Assembly (NCBI RefSeq): GCF_022095695.1
Contig: NZ_JAIFZM010000007.1
Location: 1-64,000 of the forward strand
Direction: 5' to 3'
Source of the DNA: Oceanobacillus jordanicus
GTDB lineage: Bacteria > Bacillota > Bacilli > Bacillales > Amphibacillaceae
Length of the DNA: 64,000 bases
Part shown: positions 53,176 to 62,024 of the stretch, piece by piece
Numbering within the stretch: the first letter of the stretch is position 1
How the letters are laid out: each line of letters starts with the position of its first letter
Notes under the pieces: model-generated
Told to the model about the DNA's origin: nothing
Database searches by the model: none
What the model saw: only the letters and a program-made list of their open reading frames with translations
Program-made: the position numbers and the translations under genes

Positions 53176-53802
53176 TTACTCCTTCTCCTCCATATAAAGC
53201 TCTCCGTCTGTATAGCTACAAATAAATATATCTTCTACGGTAAGTCCGCGCTGCTTGATCTGACTAAAGAGCCAGTCTTTATTAACGCGCAGGATGTCTA
53301 GTTGTTCCTCCTGTACCACGCCGTCCACAATCACAGGCAGGCTAAATGGGGTGTCGTAATCAAAGACAGAAAAAGCACCCGAGGCTTCGATCATAGCGTA
53401 TTTGACGGTTGAGATATCTGCGATGCCTTTATCACGAAGCTGGGTATAAAGGTCGTCAACCGTGTAGCCATTATCCCTCATGTTTTGTTGATGGCATTTT
53501 CCATTTTCAATAATAAGCGAGGGCCTTCCGTCAATAACGTCACGAGCTTTTTGGCTTTTCAATGTGAGTTTGGATACAATGTATTGAATAAGAACAAGGA
53601 GAAAAATTGGTAGGAGTGCTGTGAACAGAGATCTTTCCTGTTCTTCGATAACAATTACACCTAAGTCAGCGATCATAAGCGTGACCGCGATCTCCAAAAC
53701 ACTTATCTCCCCAATATCCTTTTTCCCTGTCAGTTTAAAAAACAGCAAAATTGCTATGAAAGCAATGGGGGTGCGATAGAGAATGAAAAGAGATTCTTCC
53801 AC
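53176..53802 (-). CDS. DUF421 (YetF-family) membrane protein
   Basis: 208 residues from GTG 53802. Three N-terminal helices (YRTPIAFIAILLFFKLTGKK; IGEISVLEIAVTLMIADLG; ALLPIFLLVLIQYIVSKLTL) and a C-terminal soluble domain with RDVIDGRPSLIIENGK, typical of DUF421 proteins related to YetF, YkjA and YrbG. The family is abundant in spore formers and its role is not settled. Confidence 0.88.
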   Translation of the reverse strand: MEESLFILYRTPIAFIAILLFFKLTGKKDIGEISVLEIAVTLMIADLGVIVIEEQERSLFTALLPIFLLVLIQYIVSKLTLKSQKARDVIDGRPSLIIENGKCHQQNMRDNGYTVDDLYTQLRDKGIADISTVKYAMIEASGAFSVFDYDTPFSLPVIVDGVVQEEQLDILRVNKDWLFSQIKQRGLTVEDIFICSYTDGELYMEEKE

Positions 53803-53928
53803 AGACCAAACTCCAATCTAAATATACTCGTATTTACCTTGTTCCATTTGTTGAAAATTATACCTTGCTAAACTTTACAAGTAGCAGAATTTGAGTGGAG
53901 GAATAGAAGAATAGTAGCCCGAATTTAA

Positions 53929-53974
53929 AAGGAAAAGTATGTTGCTCGTTTAATCGAGGGGCATGCTTTTCCTT
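53929..53974 (-). terminator. Hairpin after mnmH
   Basis: AAGGAAAAGTATG (53929-53941) pairs with CATGCTTTTCCTT (53962-53974) with one wobble. On the minus strand it lies 44 bases after the mnmH stop and is followed by a T-rich run. Confidence 0.6.
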
Positions 53975-54017
53975 ATGGTTTGAACTGCAAGATGGTAGAT
54001 TAAGCAATTGCAACACG

Positions 54018-55076
54018 CTACGCTTGCAAGCGATGCTGTGCAATGTTCTTCGTAGCTAGATAATCAGTAACCAAACTTGTCCCTTCCTCTATGGAATTTG
54101 CCGTGAGGCTGACCTTCTTTTTAGAGGGAATCTGGTCAACAAGATGGTCATATAACGGATCATAATAGTACTCAAGTAACAGTCTAACTGCTGAAGCGTA
54201 TTGCTCTGTATTTAAGTCAGCTTCTATTTGGCTTGCAACAGGTGTATGGATTCGCTTTTTAATTCGTTTAAATGCTTCAATGCATGCTTGTTTTTGCTCC
54301 CATGGTTGGTAGTCCTCCAAAATTTGCTGAACACGCACTTCTATTGGCATGTGAAGGATAAGTTGTGTAGCCTGCTCCTTTTTTTCCAAAAGAGCTGTAG
54401 GCAACAATACTTTTCCTATACGTTTACTTTCCCCTTCAAACAGAACGTAAGGGGCGTCATGGATTAATTCCATCTCTTCAACAAATAAGGCGTCAAATGT
54501 TTTTTGATTGTATGGGTCCAAACCAATTTGCCCAAAAATCGAGCCGCGGTGATTCGCCATTCCTTCCAAATCAAGTACCGGATAGCCTGCATTTTTTAGA
54601 TTTTGTAGTATTCTCGTTTTTCCAGATCCAGTATAGCCATTGAGTACAAAAGCCTCATGCTTCCAATTAGACGCATCTAGTGTTGATGCAACCCAATTAC
54701 GATAACTACGGTAACCCCCAACTAATCGCTTCACTTTAATTCCCATTAAATCTAAAACGGTTGCAGAGGTTTTACTTCGCATTCCTCCACGCCAGCAAAA
54801 AACAGCTTTTGCTCCAGGTATTCCAGAAAATTCCTGGATAAAAGCAGGTAGCTTTGCTGAGATGATCTCAAGCCCCTTTTCTTTTGCTGCTTCAGGGCTT
54901 ATCTGTTTATAGAGTGTTCCAACCTCTGCTCTTTCTTCGTCATTGAAAAAGGGGATGTTGATGCTACCTGGAATAGTTGCATCCTTATATTCAGAAGGTG
55001 AACGGACATCAATTATCGTTAGTTCACCGGCATGATGTAAGGCACGTAATGAATCTACGTTAATATCTTCAAACAT
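54018..55076 (-). CDS. mnmH: tRNA 2-selenouridine synthase
   Basis: 352 residues (also called SelU/YbbB). N-terminal rhodanese domain with Cys94 in AVFCWRGGMRSKTSA, then a P-loop domain GYTGSGKTRILQNL and LDLEGMANHRGSIFGQIGL. It replaces sulfur by selenium at the wobble uridine of some tRNAs, using selenophosphate. The selenophosphate synthetase gene selD lies 57 bases upstream in the same operon. Confidence 0.95.
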   Translation of the reverse strand: MFEDINVDSLRALHHAGELTIIDVRSPSEYKDATIPGSINIPFFNDEERAEVGTLYKQISPEAAKEKGLEIISAKLPAFIQEFSGIPGAKAVFCWRGGMRSKTSATVLDLMGIKVKRLVGGYRSYRNWVASTLDASNWKHEAFVLNGYTGSGKTRILQNLKNAGYPVLDLEGMANHRGSIFGQIGLDPYNQKTFDALFVEEMELIHDAPYVLFEGESKRIGKVLLPTALLEKKEQATQLILHMPIEVRVQQILEDYQPWEQKQACIEAFKRIKKRIHTPVASQIEADLNTEQYASAVRLLLEYYYDPLYDHLVDQIPSKKKVSLTANSIEEGTSLVTDYLATKNIAQHRLQA

Positions 55077-55132
55077 GAGTAGCCCACCTTTCTCCTGATT
55101 TTTAGTGTGACGTACAAGCCAGGCAAAATTTT

Positions 55133-56185
55133 CTATGCTTCAACGTAAATATGTTTAGATTTCTTCTCGATTACTTCTCCAATCATAGCGGCTTCCACCT
55201 CTGCTTGCTGTAAAGCTTTAAGGAGATCGCTCGCCTCCTCTTCCGGAACCGAAAGTAATAAACCACCAGAGGTTACAGCATCACATAAGATCCATTGATC
55301 GACTTGGTCCATTGTGTCTTCGAAAACGATATCGTCCTGCAAATGGGCATAATTATTTTTTGTCCCACCAGGCACTGCACCTGCTTCAGCGAGTTCCTTT
55401 ACCCTTGAGAGCTTTGGAACGTTTTCGTTTACGATACGCAGTGTGACATTGCTAGCTTTTGCCATTTCCGATGCATGGCCTAGTAAGCCGAATCCCGTTA
55501 CATCAGTGGATGAATGGACGTCATACGGACGCATCGTTTCTGCTGCTGTCTTATTCAGTGTAGCCATTGTTTTCGTTGCCACATCGATTTCAGAATCTGT
55601 GAGCAATCCTTTTTTAAGAGAAGTTGTGGTGATACCTACACCAATGGGTTTCGTTAATATTAATTTATCACCAGGCTTTGCTCCAGCGTTTGTAAGGACT
55701 TTATCAGGATGGACAGTCCCTGTCACGGCTAAACCAAATTTGGGTTCTTTGTCGTCTATGGAATGACCACCAACTAGTGTGATATTTGCTTCTTTCAGCT
55801 TGTCCGCTGCACCACGTAAAATATCAGTAAGGATTTGTTTATCAAGCGTAGCGATTGGAAAAGCAACAATGTTTAATGCAGTTAACGGTGTGCCGCCCAT
55901 CGCATAGACATCGCTAATCGCATTTGCTGCAGCAATTTGTCCGAATGAATAGGGATCATCTACAATTGGTGTGAAAAAATCAACCGTTTGTACAAGTGCT
56001 GTGTCGTCATTGATACGAAATACTCCTGCATCATCACTTGTGTCTAATCCTACAAGCAAATCTGGGTTTGGGGATACAGGAGGTAACCCTCTGAGAATAT
56101 CCGATAAATCCGCGGGGCCAATTTTACAGCCACATCCGCGTTTGGATGATAGGGAGGTTAACTTAATCGTTGTTTCATTCGTCAT
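55133..56185 (-). CDS. selD: Selenide, water dikinase (selenophosphate synthetase)
   Basis: 350 residues from ATG 56185 (AAAGGAAG upstream); the longer in-frame extension is not supported. The catalytic site is the cysteine form, RGCGCKIGP (Cys18, Lys21), not selenocysteine. LLVGLDTSDDAGVFRI, ALVQTVDFFTPIVDDPY and GHSIDDKEPKFGLAVTGTV are conserved SelD sequence. Makes selenophosphate from selenide and ATP. Next to mnmH, it supplies tRNA selenation. Confidence 0.95.
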   Translation of the reverse strand: MTNETTIKLTSLSSKRGCGCKIGPADLSDILRGLPPVSPNPDLLVGLDTSDDAGVFRINDDTALVQTVDFFTPIVDDPYSFGQIAAANAISDVYAMGGTPLTALNIVAFPIATLDKQILTDILRGAADKLKEANITLVGGHSIDDKEPKFGLAVTGTVHPDKVLTNAGAKPGDKLILTKPIGVGITTTSLKKGLLTDSEIDVATKTMATLNKTAAETMRPYDVHSSTDVTGFGLLGHASEMAKASNVTLRIVNENVPKLSRVKELAEAGAVPGGTKNNYAHLQDDIVFEDTMDQVDQWILCDAVTSGGLLLSVPEEEASDLLKALQQAEVEAAMIGEVIEKKSKHIYVEA

Positions 56186-56473
56186 AGATTCATCTTCCTT
56201 TCTAAAGCCTTGCTTTCTCCCTATTATAGTCCAACTATTCCGCAATTGCATGGTAATAAACTGAAATGGCAACATAGTCTGTGCAAATTTACTGTAGGTA
56301 AAAAGGAGTTAAGAATCTAATAGGGAACTGCCCAAATGTCGAGGAAAGACATGGTAAGACTGCTATCATTAACATTTCTTTTTAAGATACCAGTTCTTTT
56401 TTATTTCAATGTTTTAGTCAAAAAGGTCTAGGGTAAAAAAACTATGAGATAAATTTTAGGAGAGGTGATATTT

Positions 56474-57244
56474 TTGAGTAAAGTAGCAGTCATTACAGGT
56501 GGAGCACAAGGTATCGGTAAAGGGATTGCCGAACGACTGGGGAATGACGGATTTAATATTGTTATTAACGATATGAATATTGACCTAGCCCAGGAAACGG
56601 TAGAAGAATTTAAAAAGAATAACATTGATGCTATCGCGGTTGAAGGAAATGTGGCGAAACAAGAGGACCAATTTGATCTAGTTAAAAAAGCAGTTGATAA
56701 ATTCGGTTCGGTTGATGTCTTTATTAACAATGCTGGCATTGACCAAGTAGAGGCGGTTGAAGATATAACACCAGATAATCTGGACAAAATCTTTAACGTC
56801 AATGTATACGGAACAGTCTATGGCACACAAGCAGCAGCGAAGCAGATGAAAGAACAAGAAAATGGCGGTAAAATTATTAATGCCTGCAGTATTGCCGGTA
56901 AAACAGCGTTTGAATTACTTGGCGCTTATTCAGCAACAAAATTTGCTGTCCATGGTCTGACTCAAGTTTCAGCTAAAGAGCTTGCCCAATTTAATATTAA
57001 AGTAAATGCATATTGCCCAGGTATCGTTGGTACAGGCATGTGGGATCGTATTGATAAAGGAATGGTAGAATATAAAGGCTTAAAAGAAGGGGAAGCTTGG
57101 CAAGAACAAGTAAACGGCATCCCACTAGAGCGCTCTCAAACTCCAGAGGATGTTGCAAACTTAGTGTCTTATCTTGCTTCATCTGATGCTGATTATATGA
57201 CAGGACAAGCAATCAACATTGATGGTGGAATTGAAGTACACTAA
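56474..57244 (+). CDS. budC: Acetoin/diacetyl reductase, (S)-butanediol dehydrogenase type
   Basis: 256 residues from TTG 56474 (AGGAGAGGTG before it). Short-chain dehydrogenase: nucleotide loop [20 protein letters not shown], catalytic Ser in [20 protein letters not shown] with the YxxxK pair, then [14 protein letters not shown], a stretch typical of BudC/ButA-type meso-butanediol dehydrogenases. Reduces diacetyl and acetoin with NADH. Complements BdhA at 33655. Confidence 0.9.
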   Translation: MSKVAVITGGAQGIGKGIAERLGNDGFNIVINDMNIDLAQETVEEFKKNNIDAIAVEGNVAKQEDQFDLVKKAVDKFGSVDVFINNAGIDQVEAVEDITPDNLDKIFNVNVYGTVYGTQAAAKQMKEQENGGKIINACSIAGKTAFELLGAYSATKFAVHGLTQVSAKELAQFNIKVNAYCPGIVGTGMWDRIDKGMVEYKGLKEGEAWQEQVNGIPLERSQTPEDVANLVSYLASSDADYMTGQAINIDGGIEVH

Positions 57245-57312
57245 TTTATAATTGAAATGAAAAGGAAATGGGGAATCTTCAATCGATAAGGTTTTCATTT
57301 CCGTTCTACATG

Positions 57313-57345
57313 AAGCTGGCGGGTGCTACCCGGCAGCTTTTTCAT
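57313..57345 (+). terminator. Terminator after the acetoin reductase gene
   Basis: AAGCTGGCGGG and CCCGGCAGCTT form a GC-rich stem with one internal mismatch, followed by TTTTC and a later T-run. Confidence 0.8.
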
Positions 57346-57451
57346 CTTTTTATGTCGTTAATGTCTATTGCGAACAATGGCTGGTTGCATTATATTGGAA
57401 TTAGTTAATAGAGCAAAGAAAATGATTATTTCAATAGTGGGGAGAATGCCT

Positions 57452-58090
57452 ATGAAAGGATTGTATGGTTTATTTGAGTGGGTCGCACGAATGGCTTATG
57501 TGAATGTATTATGGATTCTATTCTCTATCCTTGGTGCCGGAGTGTTAGGTGTGGGACCAGCAACATTGAGTGCATTCACCGTAATAAGGAAGCGGCTGAG
57601 AGAGGGAGAAGGGTTTTCCACATGGAAGGTTTTTGCTAACACATATCGGAATGAGTTTTGGAAAGGAAATAAACTAACATTACTACTTTTTCCTATTTAT
57701 CTCTTTATTTATGTAGATTTTTCAATCATTCAAACATTACCCTATGATGTATTTATAGATTATATCGTATTTCCAGCGCTTCTCTTGCTTTCCATTTTGG
57801 TTGTTATTCTATCAAGCTATTTATTTGCAGTCCATGCCCATTTTGACCTTCCTTTCTGGAAATATGTTACATATGCTGTGCTAGCAGCTGGAATATCTCC
57901 ATTGTCTGTTGTTTTAATTATTTTTGGCTTAGCACTTATTTCACTTCTTGCTTTTCTTTTTCCAGCTACCCTGTTGTTCTTCGGGGTAAGTATCCCTGTG
58001 TTACTTATTCAGGCCTGTGCTTTGCAGGCATTTGGGAAGATGGAGACGTTCCAACTACATCAAAAACGTGTGAAACACCAAGCAAGGTAA
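57452..58090 (+). CDS. DUF624 (YesL-family) membrane protein
   Basis: 212 residues from ATG 57452 (GTGGGGAG upstream). FEWVARMAYVNVLWILFSIL and GVGPATLSAFTVIRK are the DUF624 signature, the same family as 1264-1884. It stands at the head of the beta-glucoside locus. Its stop codon abuts the structured element at 58088, so the very end of the gene may have been shaped by that insertion. Confidence 0.85.
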   Translation: MKGLYGLFEWVARMAYVNVLWILFSILGAGVLGVGPATLSAFTVIRKRLREGEGFSTWKVFANTYRNEFWKGNKLTLLLFPIYLFIYVDFSIIQTLPYDVFIDYIVFPALLLLSILVVILSSYLFAVHAHFDLPFWKYVTYAVLAAGISPLSVVLIIFGLALISLLAFLFPATLLFFGVSIPVLLIQACALQAFGKMETFQLHQKRVKHQAR

Positions 58091-58244
58091 AGTGAAACTT
58101 CAATCAGCGGGGCTCTCATTCTTCCCCCACTGATTGTTAGTTGAACGAATCGGGATGTTAACGTCCGTTTACTCCCGCTTAAACATCACTGTTTCACCTC
58201 ATATTTTGAAGTGGGAGTCTTACGGACGGGTGCTCCGGGATAAA
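58088..58244 (-). repeat. Structured MITE-like element, copy B (inverted)
   Basis: Reverse complement of the element at 33274-33430, from TAAAGTGAAACTTCAATC to CCGGGATAAA. The stem sequences are kept with single changes (for example CAGCGGGG for CAGTGGGG). It begins exactly at the stop codon of the DUF624 gene and ends about 75 bases before the LacI-type gene. Confidence 0.8.
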
Positions 58245-58290
58245 TTATCAGAAACTATTGACAAATCAAACGAACCGCTCTATATTAAGA

Positions 58291-58305
58291 TGGAAAGCGC
58301 TTTCG
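58291..58305 (+). promoter_or_regulatory. LacI-type operator upstream of the regulator gene
   Basis: TGGAAAGCGCTTTCG contains the palindrome GAAAGCGCTTTC, with the same core as the two sites at 59345 and 59478. It lies just before the ribosome site, suggesting autoregulation (or CcpA). Confidence 0.65.
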
Positions 58306-58318
58306 TTAGGAGTAGAAC

Positions 58319-59317
58319 ATGACAACAATTTATGACATAGCAAAAGCAACAGAGTATTCGATTACAACGGTATCCAAAGTATTAAACAACTATCCAAATG
58401 TAAGTGAAAAAGCAAAGAAGAAGGTTTTGCAAGCAGTAGAAGAGCTGGGGTATACACCAAATTCTTCTGCCCGTACGTTGGCTACAAACAAATCCTGGAT
58501 GATTGGGGTGGTGTTCGCAGAGCATTTGGGTGTCGGCATGGCGCATCCATTCTTTAGTGAAGTCATCGAGAGCTTTAAAAAACAAGTAGAGCTATATGAT
58601 TATGATCTACTCTTTGTTTCTCGTAACATGGGCTTGCAAAAGCGAACCTATAAACATTTGAAACATCGAGGTGTGGATGGGGTAGTAGTGGTCCAATCAT
58701 TAGGGGAAGAAGCGATTGAATATTCCACTTCCAAATTGCCGACGGTATTCATTGATATGCCGATTGAAAAGTCAAGCGCAGTATACAGTGATAACAAGCA
58801 AGGTGGAATGCTGGCAGTAGATTATCTGTATGGGTTAGGGCATCGAAAAATTGCCCATATTGCTGGACGTGATACCATGTTCACAGCTGTTGAACGCACA
58901 AGAGGATTTAAACTTGCCACCCGTGAAAAGGGGTTAACCATACCAGAACAGTACATAGTGGATGGTGGCTATTATTCCTATGAGGGTGGTCGTGAGGCAA
59001 TGGTCAGGTTATTGGGTTTGGAAGCTCCACCAACGGCGGTATTTGTCGCAGGTGATGAGATGGCACTAGGGGCTGTTAAAGTAATCAAAGAAGCGGGACT
59101 TCGTGTACCCGAGGATATCTCGGTAATTGGGTTTGATGATATTCCACTTTCCAAGCATGTAGACCCACCATTAACAACAATAAGACAGGATAAACAACTG
59201 ATTGGCCAGCAATCTGCGGTACTATTACTCGATAAGATTAATGGGCTATCTAAAAACAATCAGGATAAAATCGTTCCTGTCCAGTTAATTAAACGGAATT
59301 CCTGCAGTGCATTATAA
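58319..59317 (+). CDS. LacI-family transcriptional repressor
   Basis: 332 residues. N-terminal HTH (TIYDIAKATEYSITTVSKVL then NNYPNVSEKAKKKVLQAVEE with hinge LGYTPNSSARTLATNK) and a sugar-binding core ending in the usual ISVIGFDDIPLSKHVDPPLT. The effector is probably a beta-glucoside. GTTAGGAGTAGAAC before the ATG. Likely operators: 58291, 59345, 59478. Confidence 0.95.
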   Translation: MTTIYDIAKATEYSITTVSKVLNNYPNVSEKAKKKVLQAVEELGYTPNSSARTLATNKSWMIGVVFAEHLGVGMAHPFFSEVIESFKKQVELYDYDLLFVSRNMGLQKRTYKHLKHRGVDGVVVVQSLGEEAIEYSTSKLPTVFIDMPIEKSSAVYSDNKQGGMLAVDYLYGLGHRKIAHIAGRDTMFTAVERTRGFKLATREKGLTIPEQYIVDGGYYSYEGGREAMVRLLGLEAPPTAVFVAGDEMALGAVKVIKEAGLRVPEDISVIGFDDIPLSKHVDPPLTTIRQDKQLIGQQSAVLLLDKINGLSKNNQDKIVPVQLIKRNSCSAL

Positions 59318-59344
59318 GGGATTAGAAAATTTTATTGCTAGAAG

Positions 59345-59358
59345 GTAAAGCGCTTTAC
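59345..59358 (+). promoter_or_regulatory. LacI-type operator O1
   Basis: GTAAAGCGCTTTAC, a perfect 14-base palindrome with the central CG of LacI-family sites. The identical sequence recurs 133 bases downstream. Confidence 0.8.
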
Positions 59359-59477
59359 TAAAGTAGTGGAACGAAAAATAAGTGAAAATAGGCAAAAAAC
59401 TGTATAATTCATTAAATGTAAGCGTAATCATATACCGTATATTAAAAAAATCTCCAATACTAGTATGCTTTTTCATA

Positions 59478-59491
59478 GTAAAGCGCTTTAC
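59478..59491 (+). promoter_or_regulatory. LacI-type operator O2
   Basis: A second identical GTAAAGCGCTTTAC palindrome. Together with O1 it brackets the promoter region of the ABC operon; the 133-base spacing would allow looping. Confidence 0.8.
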
Positions 59492-59559
59492 CTGATCTGT
59501 ATATGTGAAAAGGAAAGGGGGCGTAGGTGCGAAAAGTAGAGGAACGATGGTTGTGCAAT

Positions 59560-59633
59560 ATTTTATATTCTAAAGTCCAAAGTATAAGAAAAACTACACA
59601 TTCGCTATAAAACATGCGAATGCTAGTTTTTCA
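59560..59633. repeat. Right-hand copy of the terminator-bearing repeat
   Basis: CCAAAGTATAAGAAAAAC leads into nested arms AGAAAAAC (59587-59594), CATTCGC (59599-59605), GCGAATG (59616-59622) and GTTTTTC (59626-59632). Corresponds to the right half of the copy at 24577. Lies between the operators and the binding-protein gene, where it would act as an attenuator. Confidence 0.7.
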
Positions 59634-59657
59634 AATTGTAATCGAGGGGGAATTACA

Positions 59658-60962
59658 TTGAAAAAATTGGTGTTCTTATTAGCTATAACAAGTGTTTTTC
59701 TGGTACTTACTGCTTGTTCTGAAGAGAAAGCAGATTTAGTTGTTACATCGTTTACAGATGAATTGCAAGGACCAATTGATAAGTTCGAAGAGTTGCATGA
59801 TGTAAAGGTAGATTTACAGATTATCCCTACCGAAAATTACACAACAACACTACGTCCTGCTTTAGAAAGTGGGAAGGGAGCGCCAGATGTATTTACTGGG
59901 GAGATCGTCTATTTAAAAGATTGGCTTGAACAGGATTACTGGGAAAATCTTTCTGCAGATCCTTATAACGTAGACAGTTGGGAAGATGATTACATGGAGT
60001 ATGTCTGGGATTTAGGAAAAGACCCAGAGGATAATGTGAGAGCAGTTTCTTGGCAAACAACGCCAGGTGGGATCTACTATCGTAGAAGCATTGCAAAAGA
60101 AGTACTAGGGACCGATGATCCTGCAGAAGTAGGCGAAATGTTCTCCACCATGGAAGGGTTGATGGAAGTTGGAGAAAAGATGAAAGAAAAGAATTATCGT
60201 CTCTTCCCTGATGAAGGTTCTATTCAACCATACACGAATGGACAAGATCCACAGCCGTGGGTAAATGAGGCCAATGAGCTTGTGATGACAGAAGCACGTT
60301 TGTCTTACTTTGATTATGCAAAAGAACTACGTGATAAACAGTATACTGCTCTTGCTCCTGCTTGGTCTCCAGCCTGGTATGAGTCCTTCGTTGGTCCAAT
60401 TAGTTATAATGTCGGCTGGGATGAGTTGGATGATAGTGCAGAAGCAGAAGACAAGACAGAAGTCTTTGCTGTCTCGCTTCCTACGTGGGCACTGAATTCT
60501 GTACTTAAAGTTGAAGCACAAGAAACTGCTGGAGATTGGGCTGTTACAAATGGGCCTACTCCATATTTCCAAGGTGGTACGTGGATTGGCATGTATAAGG
60601 ATTCAGAGAACAAGGATCTGGCTTGGGAGTTTATCCAAATGCTCGTACATGATGAAGAGTTCCTAACTGAATGGGTTACAGAGACTACAGGGGATGTCCT
60701 TTCCTATATTCCTGTCACAAGTAAAATTAGTGAAGGGTATGAGGAGGAGTATTTAGGCGGGCAGAACCACTATGAATTCTTCCTGGAAGAAGCAAACAAA
60801 ATTGATGCAAGCACGATCACGAAATATGACCAGCAGATCGGCGACTTATTTGGTACAGAGGTAGGCAACTATGTGGAAGGAACGGTCACAAAGGAAGAGG
60901 CATTAGAGGAGTTTTATAATCAAGTGAAAAATGCCTTCCCAGACATTACCATTCCGGAATAG
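59658..60962 (+). CDS. Family-1 extracellular solute-binding lipoprotein (sugar)
   Basis: 434 residues from TTG 59658 (GAGGGGGAATTACA before it). Lipobox LTAC; DLVVTSFTDELQGPIDKFEE and LRPALESGKGAPDVFTGEIV are of the MalE/UgpB-like SBP_bac_1 group. Tryptophan-rich middle part (YTALAPAWSPAWYESF) suits a sugar-binding cleft. Partner of the permeases at 61115 and 62025; substrate probably a beta-gluco-oligosaccharide such as cellobiose. Confidence 0.92.
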   Translation: MKKLVFLLAITSVFLVLTACSEEKADLVVTSFTDELQGPIDKFEELHDVKVDLQIIPTENYTTTLRPALESGKGAPDVFTGEIVYLKDWLEQDYWENLSADPYNVDSWEDDYMEYVWDLGKDPEDNVRAVSWQTTPGGIYYRRSIAKEVLGTDDPAEVGEMFSTMEGLMEVGEKMKEKNYRLFPDEGSIQPYTNGQDPQPWVNEANELVMTEARLSYFDYAKELRDKQYTALAPAWSPAWYESFVGPISYNVGWDELDDSAEAEDKTEVFAVSLPTWALNSVLKVEAQETAGDWAVTNGPTPYFQGGTWIGMYKDSENKDLAWEFIQMLVHDEEFLTEWVTETTGDVLSYIPVTSKISEGYEEEYLGGQNHYEFFLEEANKIDASTITKYDQQIGDLFGTEVGNYVEGTVTKEEALEEFYNQVKNAFPDITIPE

Positions 60963-61006
60963 ACAAACAAGGTGAGGGAGCACTACCAACTGGCTGTGTT
61001 CCCCAC

Positions 61007-61090
61007 TTTTTAACACGTGAGAACACTTTTAAATTCCAAGTAAAAAAACGTACACATTTGCAAAAGGACGAGCGAATGCGCGTTTTCTAA
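61007..61090. repeat. Internally deleted copy of the terminator-bearing repeat
   Basis: AACACGTGAGAACACTTTTA, then AAAAAAAC, CATTTGC (61054-61060), GCGAATG (61072-61078) and GTTTTCT. Both ends of the element are recognisable. It lies between the binding-protein gene and the first permease gene and could reduce permease expression. Confidence 0.65.
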
Positions 61091-61114
61091 ATTTTTTAGG
61101 TTAGGGGGAAGAGC

Positions 61115-62008
61115 ATGGAAAAGACAAATCGTCGCGCCTATTTATTTATCGCCCCGTTTGTAATCGTGTTTCTGGTGTTTAATATCTATCCGATACTGCT
61201 TACTTTTTATTATAGTTTAACCAACTACAGTGGCATGGGTGGTATCGCAAATGCAGAGTTTGTTGGGTTTGGGAATTACATAAGACTTGTAACCGATAGT
61301 TATTTTTTTGAGGCTTTTGGAAACACGTTAAAAATATGGGGATTTAACTTTGTAGTACAGATGATGATTGCGCTTGGCTTGGCCTTGTTGTTTTCAGATA
61401 TTCGACTGAAGCTTAAGGGTGTTGGACTATTTAGAGCACTATTCTATCTACCTAATATTATAACGATAGCATCGGTTGCTTTGCTGTTTAATATATTACT
61501 TGATTGGAACCATGGGGCATTAAACCAAATGCTGCTTAGTCTCGGAATTATCGACTCTCCAATAAATTGGTTGAATTCCCCTGTCTATGCCCAATCTGCC
61601 GTCGCTTTAATCGGGGCTTGGATGTGGTTTGGGAACTCTTTCATTATTCTTTTGGCCGGTATTTCTGGTATTTCCCGGGATTATTATGAGGCTGCATATA
61701 TTGATGGGGCAAGCTGGTGGCAGTCCTTTACAAACATTACCTTGCCACAACTAAAACCTATTTTGCTGTATGTATTAATTACCTCGATCATTGGAGGTTT
61801 GCAACTGTTTGATTTACCAATGCTTCTAACCGATACGCGCGGTGCACCTCAAGGCTCTCTTAATACGATGGTGTTGTATTTGTATAACCAAGCATTTAAG
61901 TATAATAACTTCGGATATGGCGCGACCTTGGCATACGGGTTGTTTATTATTACCGTGATCTTCTCGGCCGTCACCTTCCGCACAATGTATCGGAAGGAAG
62001 TTAAGTAA
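61115..62008 (+). CDS. ABC sugar transporter permease (MalF type)
   Basis: 297 residues, six helices. AYLFIAPFVIVFLVFNIYPI at the start and the coupling motif DYYEAAYIDGASWWQSFTNI identify a carbohydrate-type permease. AGGGGGAAGAGC before the ATG. Pairs with the 62025 gene. Confidence 0.94.
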   Translation: MEKTNRRAYLFIAPFVIVFLVFNIYPILLTFYYSLTNYSGMGGIANAEFVGFGNYIRLVTDSYFFEAFGNTLKIWGFNFVVQMMIALGLALLFSDIRLKLKGVGLFRALFYLPNIITIASVALLFNILLDWNHGALNQMLLSLGIIDSPINWLNSPVYAQSAVALIGAWMWFGNSFIILLAGISGISRDYYEAAYIDGASWWQSFTNITLPQLKPILLYVLITSIIGGLQLFDLPMLLTDTRGAPQGSLNTMVLYLYNQAFKYNNFGYGATLAYGLFIITVIFSAVTFRTMYRKEVK

Positions 62009-62024
62009 AGGGGGAGGGAAAGCG

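Noticed and set aside
57340-57372. Possible fifth copy of the terminator-bearing repeat (TATGTCGTTAATGTCTATTG)
   Set aside because: Similarity to the left end is slight and no right end follows.
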